Shown piece after piece: positions 43,956 to 53,577 of a DNA stretch of 64,000 nucleotides. The stretch lies in the NCBI GenBank assembly GCA_018268715.1, contig JAFDVZ010000007.1, forward strand, positions 62,001 through 126,000, read 5' to 3'. The stretch comes from Acidobacteriota bacterium. GTDB taxonomy: Bacteria; Acidobacteriota; Terriglobia; Bryobacterales; Bryobacteraceae. A model generated the notes under the pieces. That model did no database searches, was not told the origin of the DNA, and saw only the letters and a list, made by a program, of their open reading frames with translations. Made by a program: the position numbers and the translations under genes. The stretch's first letter is position 1; each line of letters begins with the position of its first letter.

Positions 43956-45044
43956 ATGAGCCTCATGCGATCGATCCGCCCGTTGACTCTTGCGCCGGCC
44001 CTGGCGGTCTGCTCGGCGCTGTTGGCCCAGCCCGCGCGCCCGCCGCTGCCGGCCCCCATGGCGATCCCCAAACCCGCCCCTGCCACCGATGCGCCCTACT
44101 CGCCCCAGCCCATCCTGCCCGGCGGCGTCGTAGTCCCGCTCTACGCGCCCAACTCGCCGATGCTCAAGGCCGAGCGCATCCACGAAGCCGAGCAGTACAA
44201 CATGAGCCGGGCCGTGCCCGCCCGCATCTCCAACATCGTCAACATCCACAACCCGTCAATCGAGGCGCATCTGGTGGAACGCGGCATCAACACCGGCGCG
44301 GCGGTGATCCTGGTCGCGGGAGGCGGTCACAACACGCTGAACGTCGGCAGCGAAGGCGCCGATTTCGTGCCGTTCTTCTACAACTACGGCGTCAACACGT
44401 TCATCCTGCGCAACCGTCTCCGCCGCGACGGCTACGTTCCGCAGGTGGACGGCGTCAACGACGCGCTCCAGGCCATCCGCGTCGTGCGAGCCTACGCCAA
44501 AGAGTGGAATCTGGACCCGGCCAAGATCGGCATGATGGGCTTCTCCGCCGGCGCCGAACTGACCGCCGCCGCGGCCGTGCTCTACCCCGAATTCGAGAGG
44601 AAGAACGCGGATCCGGCGGACCCGTTCTCCGGCGTCTCCGCCCGCCCGGACTTCGCCGGCATCATCTATCCGGGCCCTTCGCCATTCGCGCCCAAGCGCA
44701 CACCGCCGCCCATTCCGCGCGACGTTCCGCCCGCCTTCATCGCCTGCGGCGCGTCCGGCGACAAGGTTCACGCCATCTGGGCGATGGAGTATTTCAGCGC
44801 GATGTTGAACCTGGGGGTGCCGAACATCGAGATGCACCTGTACGGCAACGGCCGTCACCCCGGCGATCCGCTGCCCGATGGCAGTCGCATGTCCGGCGGC
44901 CTCACCGACCGTCAAAACATCCCCTTCGGCTCGTGGCAGGCGCGTTTTATCGACTGGTTCCGCGACCTCGGCTTCCTGCACAAAGCAGGCGTCCAGACCA
45001 AGGCCGCGGAAGACGTGGCGGCCTTCGCCGCGGCGTCAAAATAG
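43956..45044 (+). CDS. Secreted alpha/beta hydrolase, carbohydrate-esterase-like
   Basis: A protein of about 362 residues with a signal peptide (LAPALAVCSALLAQ) and a Pro-rich leader, then an alpha/beta hydrolase core resembling BD-FAE / xylan acetylesterase-like enzymes. The oxyanion region is LVAGGGHNTLNVGSEG, the nucleophile Ser is in MGFSAGAELTAA, and the Asp/His pair is expected in ACGASGDKVHA and GNGRHPGDPL. It would remove acyl groups from plant polysaccharides (inference). The start is the ATG at 43956; an ATG three codons on is equally possible. Divergent from the GH2 gene. Confidence 0.75.
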   Translation: MSLMRSIRPLTLAPALAVCSALLAQPARPPLPAPMAIPKPAPATDAPYSPQPILPGGVVVPLYAPNSPMLKAERIHEAEQYNMSRAVPARISNIVNIHNPSIEAHLVERGINTGAAVILVAGGGHNTLNVGSEGADFVPFFYNYGVNTFILRNRLRRDGYVPQVDGVNDALQAIRVVRAYAKEWNLDPAKIGMMGFSAGAELTAAAAVLYPEFERKNADPADPFSGVSARPDFAGIIYPGPSPFAPKRTPPPIPRDVPPAFIACGASGDKVHAIWAMEYFSAMLNLGVPNIEMHLYGNGRHPGDPLPDGSRMSGGLTDRQNIPFGSWQARFIDWFRDLGFLHKAGVQTKAAEDVAAFAAASK

Positions 45045-45051
45045 CGCCAGA

Positions 45052-45429
45052 CTAACGGCGTCGGGTCGATCCGAGGCTCGCCGCCTCCCTCGCATACTGG
45101 CGATTCAAGGCGGCCTGCATCCTCGCGGCCGACAGGACATCGGTCCGTTGCGGCGCCGCCACTGTCGCCGGCGCCGCTTCCGGAGTGGGAGGCGCCGTTT
45201 GCCTCGGCGCCACCTGCCAGATGCGGAGTAGTGTTACAAACGCGGTAATTCCAATAAATCCCCCGGCGATCACCGCCAGCGGCCGGTCAAACCAGTCGCC
45301 GTACTCCCATGCCAACGTGGCAAAACGGAATCCGGTGGGAACGAAAATCGCAAAAGCGATGGTGTAGAACCAATTGCGGATGCGGGGCTGCTCGTAGAGT
45401 CCGAATACGAACGTCCTCAGGTGTTGCAT
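45052..45429 (-). CDS. Small membrane protein, two predicted helices
   Basis: A 125-residue protein with two hydrophobic segments (WFYTIAFAIFVPTGFRFATLA at about 20-40 and PLAVIAGGFIGITAFVTLLRI at about 50-70), followed by a Pro/Ala-rich, probably cytoplasmic tail. I do not recognise a family. It lies convergent with the esterase gene. The region 45430-45527 upstream holds a small hairpin (CCAGG-N8-CCTGG) but no clear promoter. Confidence 0.5.
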   Translation of the reverse strand: MQHLRTFVFGLYEQPRIRNWFYTIAFAIFVPTGFRFATLAWEYGDWFDRPLAVIAGGFIGITAFVTLLRIWQVAPRQTAPPTPEAAPATVAAPQRTDVLSAARMQAALNRQYAREAASLGSTRRR

Positions 45430-45527
45430 AGATGTGTGTCCCCTCGCAGGTGATCTCAGTATGGACCTAACCTGCCAGGTTGTACATCCTGGCGCTACAG
45501 TATTTTCCCTGGGGAATAGGGTGATTG

Positions 45528-46970
45528 CTATTGTCGGATCGCCAAAGGTCCAAACGCCGGCGCCGCCATATCCAGCGAATCCGTCAGATTACAGTAAGGA
45601 TCCTTACCGTAGCAGTAGCGCAGATTCGCCTCCGCCGGCATCTTGCCCGAAACGTGCAAATAGAGCACAGAGGGATCCGCCGGATCGGTCCTAACTTTAT
45701 AGATCGACGCCGCGGGGTCGCCTTTTCCGTCGTGGATGCTGAACCCGGAGATCCGGCCCTGCGCCCGTAGCCGCCCGTTCACCCCCTCGAACGTCACCCG
45801 GACGACGCCGCCGGCAAAGGACGCCGAGACGGGCCGCGGCCCCGCCTTCGCCGAGCCATAATCCGAAATGGCCGGGAACAGATCGCGCGACGCCAACACC
45901 GCCAGCCGCCGGCCGACGCGCTTCTGGTCCTGTGTGCTCACGTGGATCGCATCGTCGAGCCCCACGTCCACCGCCGAGACCATGCCGGACCGCGCCACTT
46001 CCCGCTCAGCCTCGCGCTGCGCCTCCTGAACCACGAACCAATCGGCAATGTTCGCCTTATCCGTGTACCGCCCGATCTGGACGTAGTAAAAAGGCAGATC
46101 CGACTGCCCGAAATCGCGCCGAAACGCCCCAATCAGAGCCTTAAACTTATCGGAAAACAGCGGCGCCGCCTTCGAATTCGCGTCCGACTCACCCTGGTAC
46201 CACAGGACTCCCGTGACACGACCGCCCACCGCTTGGAACCGCCGGATCGTCGCGCCGTACAGCGAATCCCCGCCCTTGTCCTTCAGCTCCGGACTCCACT
46301 GTTCCATCGATGTCCCGCCATGCGCACACGGAACCAGCCCCACCGGCACGCCCGTTCGCCGGACCATCTCGACCGCGAACGGCAGCCCGAGCCCAGCGCC
46401 TTTCTTCCGTGTTTCGTTGAACTTAGCGAGCGCCTCGCCAGTGTAGCGTTCCGGCTCACCCTGCTTGTTCTTGCGCCAGTGGACCCGGTCCACCGCGCCA
46501 GGCAGGTTATGCAACGGCTCCCGCGCCACGCCCCACTCGTCCATTTGATCGAAGGAGTGCACCAGCGGATCCGGCTTCTGGACATCCACCAGGTCGCCTA
46601 CGCCCTCCATGTTCGATTGCCCGGCGAGAACCCACAAATCCCCCACCAGGACATCGCCCACGACCGTCGTCGACCCGCCCGCGCGCACCTCCACCGTGTA
46701 CGGACCGCCCGTCCGCAACCCCTTCAGTTCGCCCGACCACTGGCCGGACCGCGCATCCGCCACCTTCGTCCAGACCGACGGCCCCCCGCCCTCGGGGGTA
46801 TACCGCGCCTCCACCGCGCCATCGGGTCCAGTGCCCGACACCCTCGCGACGGCCATCCCGTCGGCGCCCCGTTGGATCACCTGGTGATCCGTCAGGCCCG
46901 ACGTAATGCGAACGCCCTGGCCGAAAGCGGCTGCACACACTAGCGATGCGACTGCGAACCGGAAGCGCAT
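45528..46970 (-). CDS. Sialate O-acetylesterase-like SGNH hydrolase
   Basis: A 480-residue exported esterase (signal MRFRFAVASLVCAAAFGQ). It has the SASA/DUF303 arrangement: an N-terminal beta domain, then the SGNH block I nucleophile in VLAGQSNMEG, the conserved LWYQGESDAN block and the Asp-His pair in VGLDDAIHVS near the C-terminus. Family members deacetylate sialic acids or acetylated xylan. In this setting of plant-type glycan enzymes a polysaccharide deacetylase role is likely (inference). Start is the ATG at 46970. Confidence 0.85.
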   Translation of the reverse strand: MRFRFAVASLVCAAAFGQGVRITSGLTDHQVIQRGADGMAVARVSGTGPDGAVEARYTPEGGGPSVWTKVADARSGQWSGELKGLRTGGPYTVEVRAGGSTTVVGDVLVGDLWVLAGQSNMEGVGDLVDVQKPDPLVHSFDQMDEWGVAREPLHNLPGAVDRVHWRKNKQGEPERYTGEALAKFNETRKKGAGLGLPFAVEMVRRTGVPVGLVPCAHGGTSMEQWSPELKDKGGDSLYGATIRRFQAVGGRVTGVLWYQGESDANSKAAPLFSDKFKALIGAFRRDFGQSDLPFYYVQIGRYTDKANIADWFVVQEAQREAEREVARSGMVSAVDVGLDDAIHVSTQDQKRVGRRLAVLASRDLFPAISDYGSAKAGPRPVSASFAGGVVRVTFEGVNGRLRAQGRISGFSIHDGKGDPAASIYKVRTDPADPSVLYLHVSGKMPAEANLRYCYGKDPYCNLTDSLDMAAPAFGPLAIRQ

Positions 46971-47019
46971 GGATCGATCCTCCGGTCCGCAATCGTATCA
47001 AATCACAGGGGGAACCGGC

Positions 47020-47448
47020 TCACGACCCCCGCGGCGGCGACTGCGACCGCGTCGAACTGCGCGAGTCGCCGCGTTTGATCTGCGCCCGTCGCCGGCCCGC
47101 CTCCAGCCGCCCGGCCGCCTTGGCGCGAGCCGCCTCACTAATCTGGATGTGGTTCACCACCGCCTTGGCGCCGGCCGCCTTCGCCATCCGGGTAGCCGCC
47201 CCTTTGTGTTGAATCACATCGGTCCTGCCGTCCCAATAAGCGACGCCGCCCTGCACTCTAACCTTGAAGCCGTCCTTTCCAATCTTCGACTTCGCCAGTT
47301 TTGCCCGGATCGCGGCCTCGATCACCGCATCCGATTGCGCCGAAACCCCGGCGCCCGACCGCACCACGGCCTTGGGCGCGCCCTTCCCCACATCCGCGGA
47401 AAACGCCACCAGAGCGGAGAGAATCAGGGAGAAGATAATTCGGGTCAC
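47020..47448 (-). CDS. Secreted BON-domain protein
   Basis: A protein of about 142 residues with an N-terminal signal (VTRIIFSLILSALVAFSA) and one BON-like domain: DAVIEAAIRAKLAKSKIG, then VRVQGGVAYWDGRTDVIQHKG and AVVNHIQIS. BON domains bind membranes or polysaccharide in the periplasm. The C-terminus is basic (AGRRRAQIKRGDSRSS) and perhaps disordered. I start at GTG 47448; a TTG at 47505 would add 19 residues before the signal. Function otherwise unknown. Confidence 0.65.
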   Translation of the reverse strand: MTRIIFSLILSALVAFSADVGKGAPKAVVRSGAGVSAQSDAVIEAAIRAKLAKSKIGKDGFKVRVQGGVAYWDGRTDVIQHKGAATRMAKAAGAKAVVNHIQISEAARAKAAGRLEAGRRRAQIKRGDSRSSTRSQSPPRGS

Positions 47449-47634
47449 AGCATAGAGTGCCGCACCCCGCCGAAGGAATCGCGCAAAATCGACACTTAGG
47501 CCCAACGCCCCGATCCTAGTTACGCGTAGCCGCGCGGATGTACGCCTGACCCTGCGCCAAGTCTAGTCATACGCCCTCCCGAAGTACGAAGCGGTACAGG
47601 CTCGATCATCCCAATGCGTTGATATAATTCCCCC

Positions 47635-48873
47635 ATGTCTGACCAGATCGGACGCCGCTCCCTGTTACGCGGCTTGACCACCGGCGCCGCCACCCTCACG
47701 GCCGCCTCCTACTCGCGCGTCATGGGCGCGAACGACCGCGTCCAACTCGGCGCCATCGGCGTCGGCGACCGTGGCCGCCACGTCATGGGCCTCTTCATCG
47801 GCTCGAACACCGTCGACGTTCAGGCCGTCTGCGACGTCTACGCCCAGCAAATCGACCTCGCCAAGCAGAAAGCCCCCAACGCCAAGACCTTCTCCGACCA
47901 CCGCAAGCTGCTCGAGATGAAGGAACTCGACGCCGTCCTGATCGCCACCCCGGACCATTGGCACGCCACCTGCGCCATCGACGCCCTCAACGCCGGCAAG
48001 GACGTCTACGTCGAAAAGCCCCTCACCCGCACCATCGACGAAGGCCCCAGGATCGTCAAGGCCGCCCGCGTGAACGAGCGCGTCTGCCAGGTCGGCATGC
48101 AGCAGCGTTCCGGCAAACACTACATCGAAGCAAAGCAGAAATACATCGACGCCGGCAAACTCGGCAAAATCACCCTGGCCCGCACCTGGTGGCACGGTAA
48201 CGGTTACCATCTCCGCCGAGCCCCCGCCTCACTCCAAACCAAGCCGACCAACCTCGATTGGGCCCGCTTCCTCGGCCCGCTGAAGTGGCGCGACTACGAC
48301 CCCCAGCAGTACTTCAACTGGCGCGCCTACCTCGACTTCGGCGGCGGCCAGGTCACGGACCTGTTCACCCACTGGATCGACGTCGTGCACATGTTCCTCG
48401 GCCACGAAGTCCCGACCTCGGCCGTAGCCGCGGGCGGCGTCTACGCCTATAAGGACGGCCGTACCGCCCCCGACACCATCAACGTGCTGCTCGAATACCC
48501 GGCCGACTACACGGCCACCTTCGAAGCCACCCTCGCGCCCGGAATCACCGGCGAAGGCGTCGAAATCTGCGGCACGGAAGGCCGTCTCTACATCGATCGC
48601 GGCCACTACGAATTTCACCAGGCCAGAAAGCGGGGCCAGGCCGCTCCGGAGCCGGTCATCGTCCAGGCTGCCCGAGGCGGTCCCGGAACCGACCTGCTCA
48701 CCCAGGACCACGTCCAGAACTTCCTCGACTGCGTAAAGAGCCGCAAGCGCCCCAACGGCGACGTCCTGATCGGCCACCGTTCCGCGCAAGCCTCGCACCT
48801 GGGCAACATCGCCTACGTCGAAAAGCGCCGCATTGACTTCGACCCGGTTCGCGAAGAAATCCTGCCGTTCTAA
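47635..48873 (+). CDS. Tat-exported Gfo/Idh/MocA family oxidoreductase
   Basis: A 412-residue NAD(P)-dependent sugar dehydrogenase-like protein. The twin-arginine signal is GRRSLLRGLTTGAATLTAA. The Rossmann motif LGAIGVGDRGRHV follows, then the IATPDHWHA stretch and the VEKPLTR motif whose Lys is catalytic in this family; the C-terminal beta domain holds DLFTHWIDVVHMFLG. The closest logic is glucose-fructose oxidoreductase-type enzymes, which carry tightly bound NADP and work in the periplasm. It lies 16 bases upstream of a Tat-signal aldo-keto reductase gene, probably co-transcribed. Confidence 0.88.
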   Translation: MSDQIGRRSLLRGLTTGAATLTAASYSRVMGANDRVQLGAIGVGDRGRHVMGLFIGSNTVDVQAVCDVYAQQIDLAKQKAPNAKTFSDHRKLLEMKELDAVLIATPDHWHATCAIDALNAGKDVYVEKPLTRTIDEGPRIVKAARVNERVCQVGMQQRSGKHYIEAKQKYIDAGKLGKITLARTWWHGNGYHLRRAPASLQTKPTNLDWARFLGPLKWRDYDPQQYFNWRAYLDFGGGQVTDLFTHWIDVVHMFLGHEVPTSAVAAGGVYAYKDGRTAPDTINVLLEYPADYTATFEATLAPGITGEGVEICGTEGRLYIDRGHYEFHQARKRGQAAPEPVIVQAARGGPGTDLLTQDHVQNFLDCVKSRKRPNGDVLIGHRSAQASHLGNIAYVEKRRIDFDPVREEILPF

Positions 48874-48889
48874 GTGCCATGCTGTAGGT

Positions 48890-49804
48890 ATGCAACGGCG
48901 TACCTTCCTGCAATCCGCGGCGGCCGGACCGCTGGCCGCCGCCTCCTCCGCGCAACTCCCCAAGCGCGAATATAAAGACGGCGTCAAACTCTCCATCATC
49001 GGATTCGGCGGCATCGTCGTCTGCGGCATGGATCAATCCCACGCCAACTCCACCGTCGCCGAAGCCTTCGACCGGGGCGTGAACTACTACGACGTAGCCC
49101 CCAGCTACTTCGACGGCGAAGCCGAAACCAAGCTCGGCCCCGCGCTCGAGCCCTACCGCAAGCGTTCCTTCCTAGCCTGCAAGACCACGGAGCGCGACGC
49201 CGCCGGCGCCCGCAAGGAGCTGGAGCGCAGCCTGGTCCGCCTGAAGACCGACCACTTCGACCTCTACCAGTTCCACGCCGTCGGCAAGATGGAGGACGTC
49301 GAGAAGATCCTCGCCCCAGGCGGCGCCGCGGAGACATTCATGAAAGCCCGCAAGGAAGGCAAAGCGCGGTTCCTCGGCGCGAGCATCCACGACGCGGCCG
49401 CCGGCATCGCCCTCATGGAGCGTTTCCCGCTCGACTCCGTCCTGTTCCCCATCAACTTCGTCCTGTTCCAGGAAGGCCACTTCGGCCCGCAGATCCTGGC
49501 CAAGGCGAAGGAGAAGGGAATCGCCCGCATGGCGTTGAAGTCGATGGCGCACACCGCCTGGCCCGGCGCCGATCACAAGCCCTGGGACAAGTGCTGGTAC
49601 AAGCCGATCGACCACCCTGAACTAGCCGAAAAGGCCGTCCGCTTCACATTGAGTGAAGAGATCACCGCCGCCATCCCGCCCGGTGAAGAGAAGCTCTTCC
49701 GCATGGCGCTCGACATCGGCGCGCGCTTCAAACCGCTCGACGCGACCGAGCGCGCCGAACTGCTAGCCAAGGCCAAAGGCCTAACCCCGATCTTCCGCGC
49801 CTGA
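48890..49804 (+). CDS. Tat-exported aldo/keto reductase
   Basis: A 304-residue aldo-keto reductase barrel with a Tat-type leader (MQRRTFLQSAAAGPLAAASS). The catalytic Asp and Tyr lie in VNYYDVAPSY, the Lys in FLACKTTERD, and the His position in YQFHAVGKM. It would reduce a sugar carbonyl with NADPH. Export is puzzling since NADPH is not free in the periplasm; a tightly bound cofactor, or a Tat-like leader that is not used, are the options. Start is the ATG at 48890; an upstream in-frame start overlaps the previous gene. Confidence 0.85.
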   Translation: MQRRTFLQSAAAGPLAAASSAQLPKREYKDGVKLSIIGFGGIVVCGMDQSHANSTVAEAFDRGVNYYDVAPSYFDGEAETKLGPALEPYRKRSFLACKTTERDAAGARKELERSLVRLKTDHFDLYQFHAVGKMEDVEKILAPGGAAETFMKARKEGKARFLGASIHDAAAGIALMERFPLDSVLFPINFVLFQEGHFGPQILAKAKEKGIARMALKSMAHTAWPGADHKPWDKCWYKPIDHPELAEKAVRFTLSEEITAAIPPGEEKLFRMALDIGARFKPLDATERAELLAKAKGLTPIFRA

Positions 49805-49805
49805 C

Positions 49806-51026
49806 CTACGCGGAATCGCGCAACGCCGCCACAACGCCCTCGATATCGTCGGCGGTGTTATAGATGTGCGGCGACAGCCGGAGCCCGCTGACATCGCCCC
49901 GCGGCGTCATCGCCCCGGCCAGCTTGTGCCGCTCCCACAACCGCGCATCCAGCGCCTTCAAATCCTTACCCGGAAAATTCACCTTGATCACCGGGCCGCT
50001 GACGCTCGCCTCACCCGACCCGCGGACCTCCGCGCCAGCCACTTTCCCCAACGCCGCCCGCAGATTCGTCGCCACCTCGCGCGCCCGCGCCTCGATGGCC
50101 GCCGCGCCCAACCCCTCCAGGAACTCGAACGTCTTCTCCATCCCCCGCAGCCGGGCGTCATCCCGCTGCCCGACGATCTCAAACCTGCGAATGCCATGCC
50201 CATCATCGGTCCAATAGCCATGGCTCACAATCAGCGGCGTCACCTGCTCGATGCGTTCCCGCCGCACGTACAGAATGCCGCTCTCCACCGGCCCCATCGG
50301 CCACTTGTGCATGGACCCGCTGAACGAATCCACGCCCAGCGCATGCAGATTCAGGTTCATCCACCCGAACGACTGCGCGCCATCCACGTGCATCCAGGCG
50401 CCGTGCTTCGCCGCCAACTCCGCCAGCTCGCGCACCGGATACAGCAACCCGGTGATGTTGGTGAAGTGCGACACCGCAATCACGCGCGTCTTCGCCGTCA
50501 CATGCTTCGCCACCGAATCGAACATCTCCCCCGGCGTGCGAGCATTCACCGGAACCGCCGCCGTCACCACCGCGGCCCCCGCCTGTTCCGCGCGCAGCTT
50601 CCAGCTATCGCTATTGGAAGGATGGTTATGCGCGGTAATCAGCACCTCATCGCCCGCCTTCAGCCGCACGCCATGCGCGATGACATTATTCGCCTCGCTC
50701 GTATTGCGCAGGATGGCGATCTCCTCGGCGTCGGCCTTCACATACCGGGCCGCCGCGCCGCGCACCGTCTCGGCCAGCGTCTTATAAACCTCGCGATTCG
50801 GGAACGAGGGGTTCGCGTGAAAATCCTCGGCCTGCCGCAAATACTCGCGCACCACGGAGACGGGGGCGGGCGCGATATTCGCGGCGTTCATGTACAGCAG
50901 GCCTTTCTTCAAACCGAACAGCGCCGGCAGCCGCGCCCAATCCGGAGCCCCGCCAGTCGCCGCGGACAGCCGCCCCGCACCAAGCAAAGCGCCGCCCGCC
51001 ATCAACGTTCTACGTGTCAGTTCCAT
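49806..51026 (-). CDS. Tat-signal class V aminotransferase / cysteine desulfurase-like enzyme
   Basis: A 406-residue PLP enzyme of fold type I, class V. The Tat leader is ELTRRTLMAGGALLGAGRLS. The PLP region shows the Asp in WMHVDGAQSFGW and the Schiff-base Lys in GSMHKWPMG; the NTSEANNVIAHG stretch and the AHNHPSNSDSWK sequence are characteristic. The Cys loop expected of desulfurases is not obvious, so isopenicillin-epimerase-like or aminotransferase activity is as likely. Start is the ATG at 51026, which gives the Tat leader. It is convergent with the aldo-keto reductase gene. Confidence 0.8.
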   Translation of the reverse strand: MELTRRTLMAGGALLGAGRLSAATGGAPDWARLPALFGLKKGLLYMNAANIAPAPVSVVREYLRQAEDFHANPSFPNREVYKTLAETVRGAAARYVKADAEEIAILRNTSEANNVIAHGVRLKAGDEVLITAHNHPSNSDSWKLRAEQAGAAVVTAAVPVNARTPGEMFDSVAKHVTAKTRVIAVSHFTNITGLLYPVRELAELAAKHGAWMHVDGAQSFGWMNLNLHALGVDSFSGSMHKWPMGPVESGILYVRRERIEQVTPLIVSHGYWTDDGHGIRRFEIVGQRDDARLRGMEKTFEFLEGLGAAAIEARAREVATNLRAALGKVAGAEVRGSGEASVSGPVIKVNFPGKDLKALDARLWERHKLAGAMTPRGDVSGLRLSPHIYNTADDIEGVVAALRDSA

Positions 51027-51106
51027 TCGTCTCCTTCGCCAACGGGTAGATTCCGCCAGTGTAGCGTAGCCGGGTATATACTGAACCCGGCTCGGAGCCC
51101 GAAAGC

Positions 51107-52054
51107 ATGGACAACACCCCCACCCGCCGCGACCTGCTATGTCTGGCCGGCACGCTAGCAGCCGCCGCGCAAGGGCAAGCCGCCGCCCCACGCGGCCCAC
51201 AACTCGGCATCCTCATTGCGACCACCTACACCACCGGCCCGCTCGAAGCCCGTCTGGACGAAGCAAAGGCCTGCGGCTTCGCCTGCGTGCAGATGAGCAT
51301 GGCCTGCGCCGGACTGCCGGAGATGCCCGACCAGATCCCCGCCGGACTCCCCGCGCGCATCCGCGACGCCGCCGCATCCCGAGGCATCGCCATCGCCAGC
51401 CTCACCGGCACATTCAACATGTGCCACCCCGACCCGGCCGAGCGCCAGGCAGGACTGCGCCGTCTGCGCCTGATGGCCGAAGCCTGCCCCGCCATGGGCG
51501 TATCGAAGATTCACATCTGCACCGGCACGCGAGACCGAGCCAGCATGTGGCGCCGTCACCCCGACAACGCCTCGCCGCAAGCCTGGCGCGACATGTCCGC
51601 CTGCGTCCGCGAAGCCGCCGAAATCGCCCGCCAGGCCAACGTCGTCCTAGCCCTGGAGCCCGAAGTAAACAACATCGTCGACTCGGCCCGCAAGGCCCGG
51701 CGCCTGTTGGACGAAACCGGCTCCCCACACCTGAAGGTGACCATGGACCCGGCCAACATCTTCCACTCCGGCGAACTCCCGCGCATGAAGCAGATGCTCG
51801 ACGAAGCCTTTGAACTCCTCGGCGCCGACATCGTGCTAGCCCACGCCAAGGACCTCGACCACGACGGCGACGCAGGCCACAAAGCCGCCGGCGAAGGCCT
51901 GCTCGATTACGACCGTTACCTCCGCCTCCTCCTCGCCCATCGCTTCCAAGGCGCGCTCCTGCTGCACGGCCTGACCCCGGCCCAAGCGCCGGGCTCCCTC
52001 GCCTTCGTACGCGGCAAGCTCGCCCGGCTCCAATCGCCCTCGGCTACAAGCTGA
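51107..52054 (+). CDS. Tat-signal sugar isomerase/epimerase TIM barrel (AP endonuclease 2 family)
   Basis: A 315-residue xylose-isomerase-like TIM barrel. The leader TRRDLLCLAGTLAAAAQ is Tat-like. Metal ligands follow the family pattern: Glu in LALEPEVNN, Asp in VTMDPANIF, His in VLAHAKDLD and Glu in AGEGLLDYD. Relatives isomerise or epimerise free or phosphorylated sugars and inositols. It is divergent from the class V PLP gene and convergent with the GH29 gene, with an 11-base overlap. Confidence 0.82.
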   Translation: MDNTPTRRDLLCLAGTLAAAAQGQAAAPRGPQLGILIATTYTTGPLEARLDEAKACGFACVQMSMACAGLPEMPDQIPAGLPARIRDAAASRGIAIASLTGTFNMCHPDPAERQAGLRRLRLMAEACPAMGVSKIHICTGTRDRASMWRRHPDNASPQAWRDMSACVREAAEIARQANVVLALEPEVNNIVDSARKARRLLDETGSPHLKVTMDPANIFHSGELPRMKQMLDEAFELLGADIVLAHAKDLDHDGDAGHKAAGEGLLDYDRYLRLLLAHRFQGALLLHGLTPAQAPGSLAFVRGKLARLQSPSATS

Positions 52055-53504
52055 TCTTCAGCACCCACAAAGGCTGCTTCATCAACTCCTCGGGAACCTC
52101 CGGCAGCGTCACAATAACCCCGCCAGCGGCCGGCTTGAACTTCAGCGAGCCGCCCGCGCCCACGAGCGAAACCGCCTTCACGCCCGCGATGTCTTTCACC
52201 ACAAACGTCCGCCCCGGCCACCGCGGCAGAATCGCAAAAACATCTTTGCCCTTCGATGTAAAGAAGGCCTCAATCGACGCCTTCCCGCCCTCGCCCTTGG
52301 CGGCCAGCTTCGTCACATCGTACGCAGTCTCGAACTCGGCGTTGTAGTCCGTCTTCGGAACCTCGCCCGAACTCCACTGCCGGCTGGTCTTCCAGGGCTT
52401 GGTCCCATAAATGGCCTCGCCATTCACCTTCAGCCAATCGCCGATCTGAATCAGCCGCTCCTCCATCACCACCGGAATCGTCCCGTCGGCCGCCGGCCCG
52501 ATATCCAGCAGCAGGTTCCCGCCGCGGCTCACCAGGTCCACCAGCATCAGCGTCAACTCGCGCCCCGAATGATAATGCTCCAGCCGCTCTGCGCGATTGT
52601 ACCCATAGCTGAAGCCCATGCCCCGGCTCTCCTCCCAAGGATGCTCCATGCCGCTCATTCCGGGCGTGTACTCGGTGGTCCAATAGCCGCCATGCTTGTG
52701 CCGCGTATCCTTGCCCCAGCGGTCGTCAATCACCACCTCGTCCTTGCAGGGCGACTCGTTGTACAACCACGCCAGCAACTCCGGCGAACGCCAATCCGCC
52801 GAGTTCATCTCCCACTCGCCATCGCTGAAAATGATGGAGGGCTTATACCGCGTCACGACATCCTTGAACTGCGGAAACATGTGCTCTTTGACATACCGGG
52901 GCTTATCGGAAAGATACAGCGGGTTGTACCACTCATAAAGGGAGTAATAGATGCCCATGCGCAACCCCTTGCGCCGCACGGAGTCCGTCAAATCGCCCAG
53001 CAGATCCCGCTTCGGCCCCGTCTCCACCGCGTTCCAGGGCCGTCCCCACGCCGCCGAAGCCTCCTTGCTCGGCCACAACGCAAAGCCCTCATGATGTTTC
53101 GAAGTCAGCGCGACATACTTCGCCCCGGACCGCGCGAAAACATCGGCCCAATGATCCGGATCAAACAATTCCGCCTTGAATTGTGGAGCGAAATCCTGAT
53201 ACGGAAAATCCGCGCCATACTGCTTCTGGTGGTACGCCCAGGTGCCCGTCTGAATTGCGTTCGCCTTGGGATTCGTCTTGCCCTGCGTCATCGCGTTCCA
53301 ATACCACTCCGCGTACGCGAGCTTGCCCGGAATCACCGGCGCATACGAGGGCACGGAATAAACGCCCCAGTGAATAAAGATGCCGAACTTCGCGTCGGTG
53401 AACCAGGCGGGCGTCGGACGCTTATCGATCGACTCCCACGTGGGCTGGTAACTCTGCGCGCCCACCGACGCCGCCAGAGCGAGGAACAGGACAGTAGTTC
53501 TCAT
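52044..53504 (-). CDS. Secreted GH29 alpha-L-fucosidase
   Basis: A 486-residue exported glycoside hydrolase of family 29 (signal MRTTVLFLALAASVGAQ). Typical sequence includes AWFTDAKFGIFIHWGVYSVPS near the N-terminus, AKYVALTSKHHEGFALWPS with the conserved histidines, and the nucleophile Asp in IIFSDGEWEM. The C-terminal beta domain follows about residue 370. It releases terminal alpha-L-fucose from plant or microbial glycans. Start is the ATG at 53504; divergent from the aldolase gene with 73 bases between. Confidence 0.9.
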   Translation of the reverse strand: MRTTVLFLALAASVGAQSYQPTWESIDKRPTPAWFTDAKFGIFIHWGVYSVPSYAPVIPGKLAYAEWYWNAMTQGKTNPKANAIQTGTWAYHQKQYGADFPYQDFAPQFKAELFDPDHWADVFARSGAKYVALTSKHHEGFALWPSKEASAAWGRPWNAVETGPKRDLLGDLTDSVRRKGLRMGIYYSLYEWYNPLYLSDKPRYVKEHMFPQFKDVVTRYKPSIIFSDGEWEMNSADWRSPELLAWLYNESPCKDEVVIDDRWGKDTRHKHGGYWTTEYTPGMSGMEHPWEESRGMGFSYGYNRAERLEHYHSGRELTLMLVDLVSRGGNLLLDIGPAADGTIPVVMEERLIQIGDWLKVNGEAIYGTKPWKTSRQWSSGEVPKTDYNAEFETAYDVTKLAAKGEGGKASIEAFFTSKGKDVFAILPRWPGRTFVVKDIAGVKAVSLVGAGGSLKFKPAAGGVIVTLPEVPEELMKQPLWVLKISL

Positions 53505-53577
53505 GGTCTGTCCAATTCTAATGCGCCCGCCGCCGTCCATGGGTCCCGCCGCGCCCGTTGGCGGTACGATCATAGCA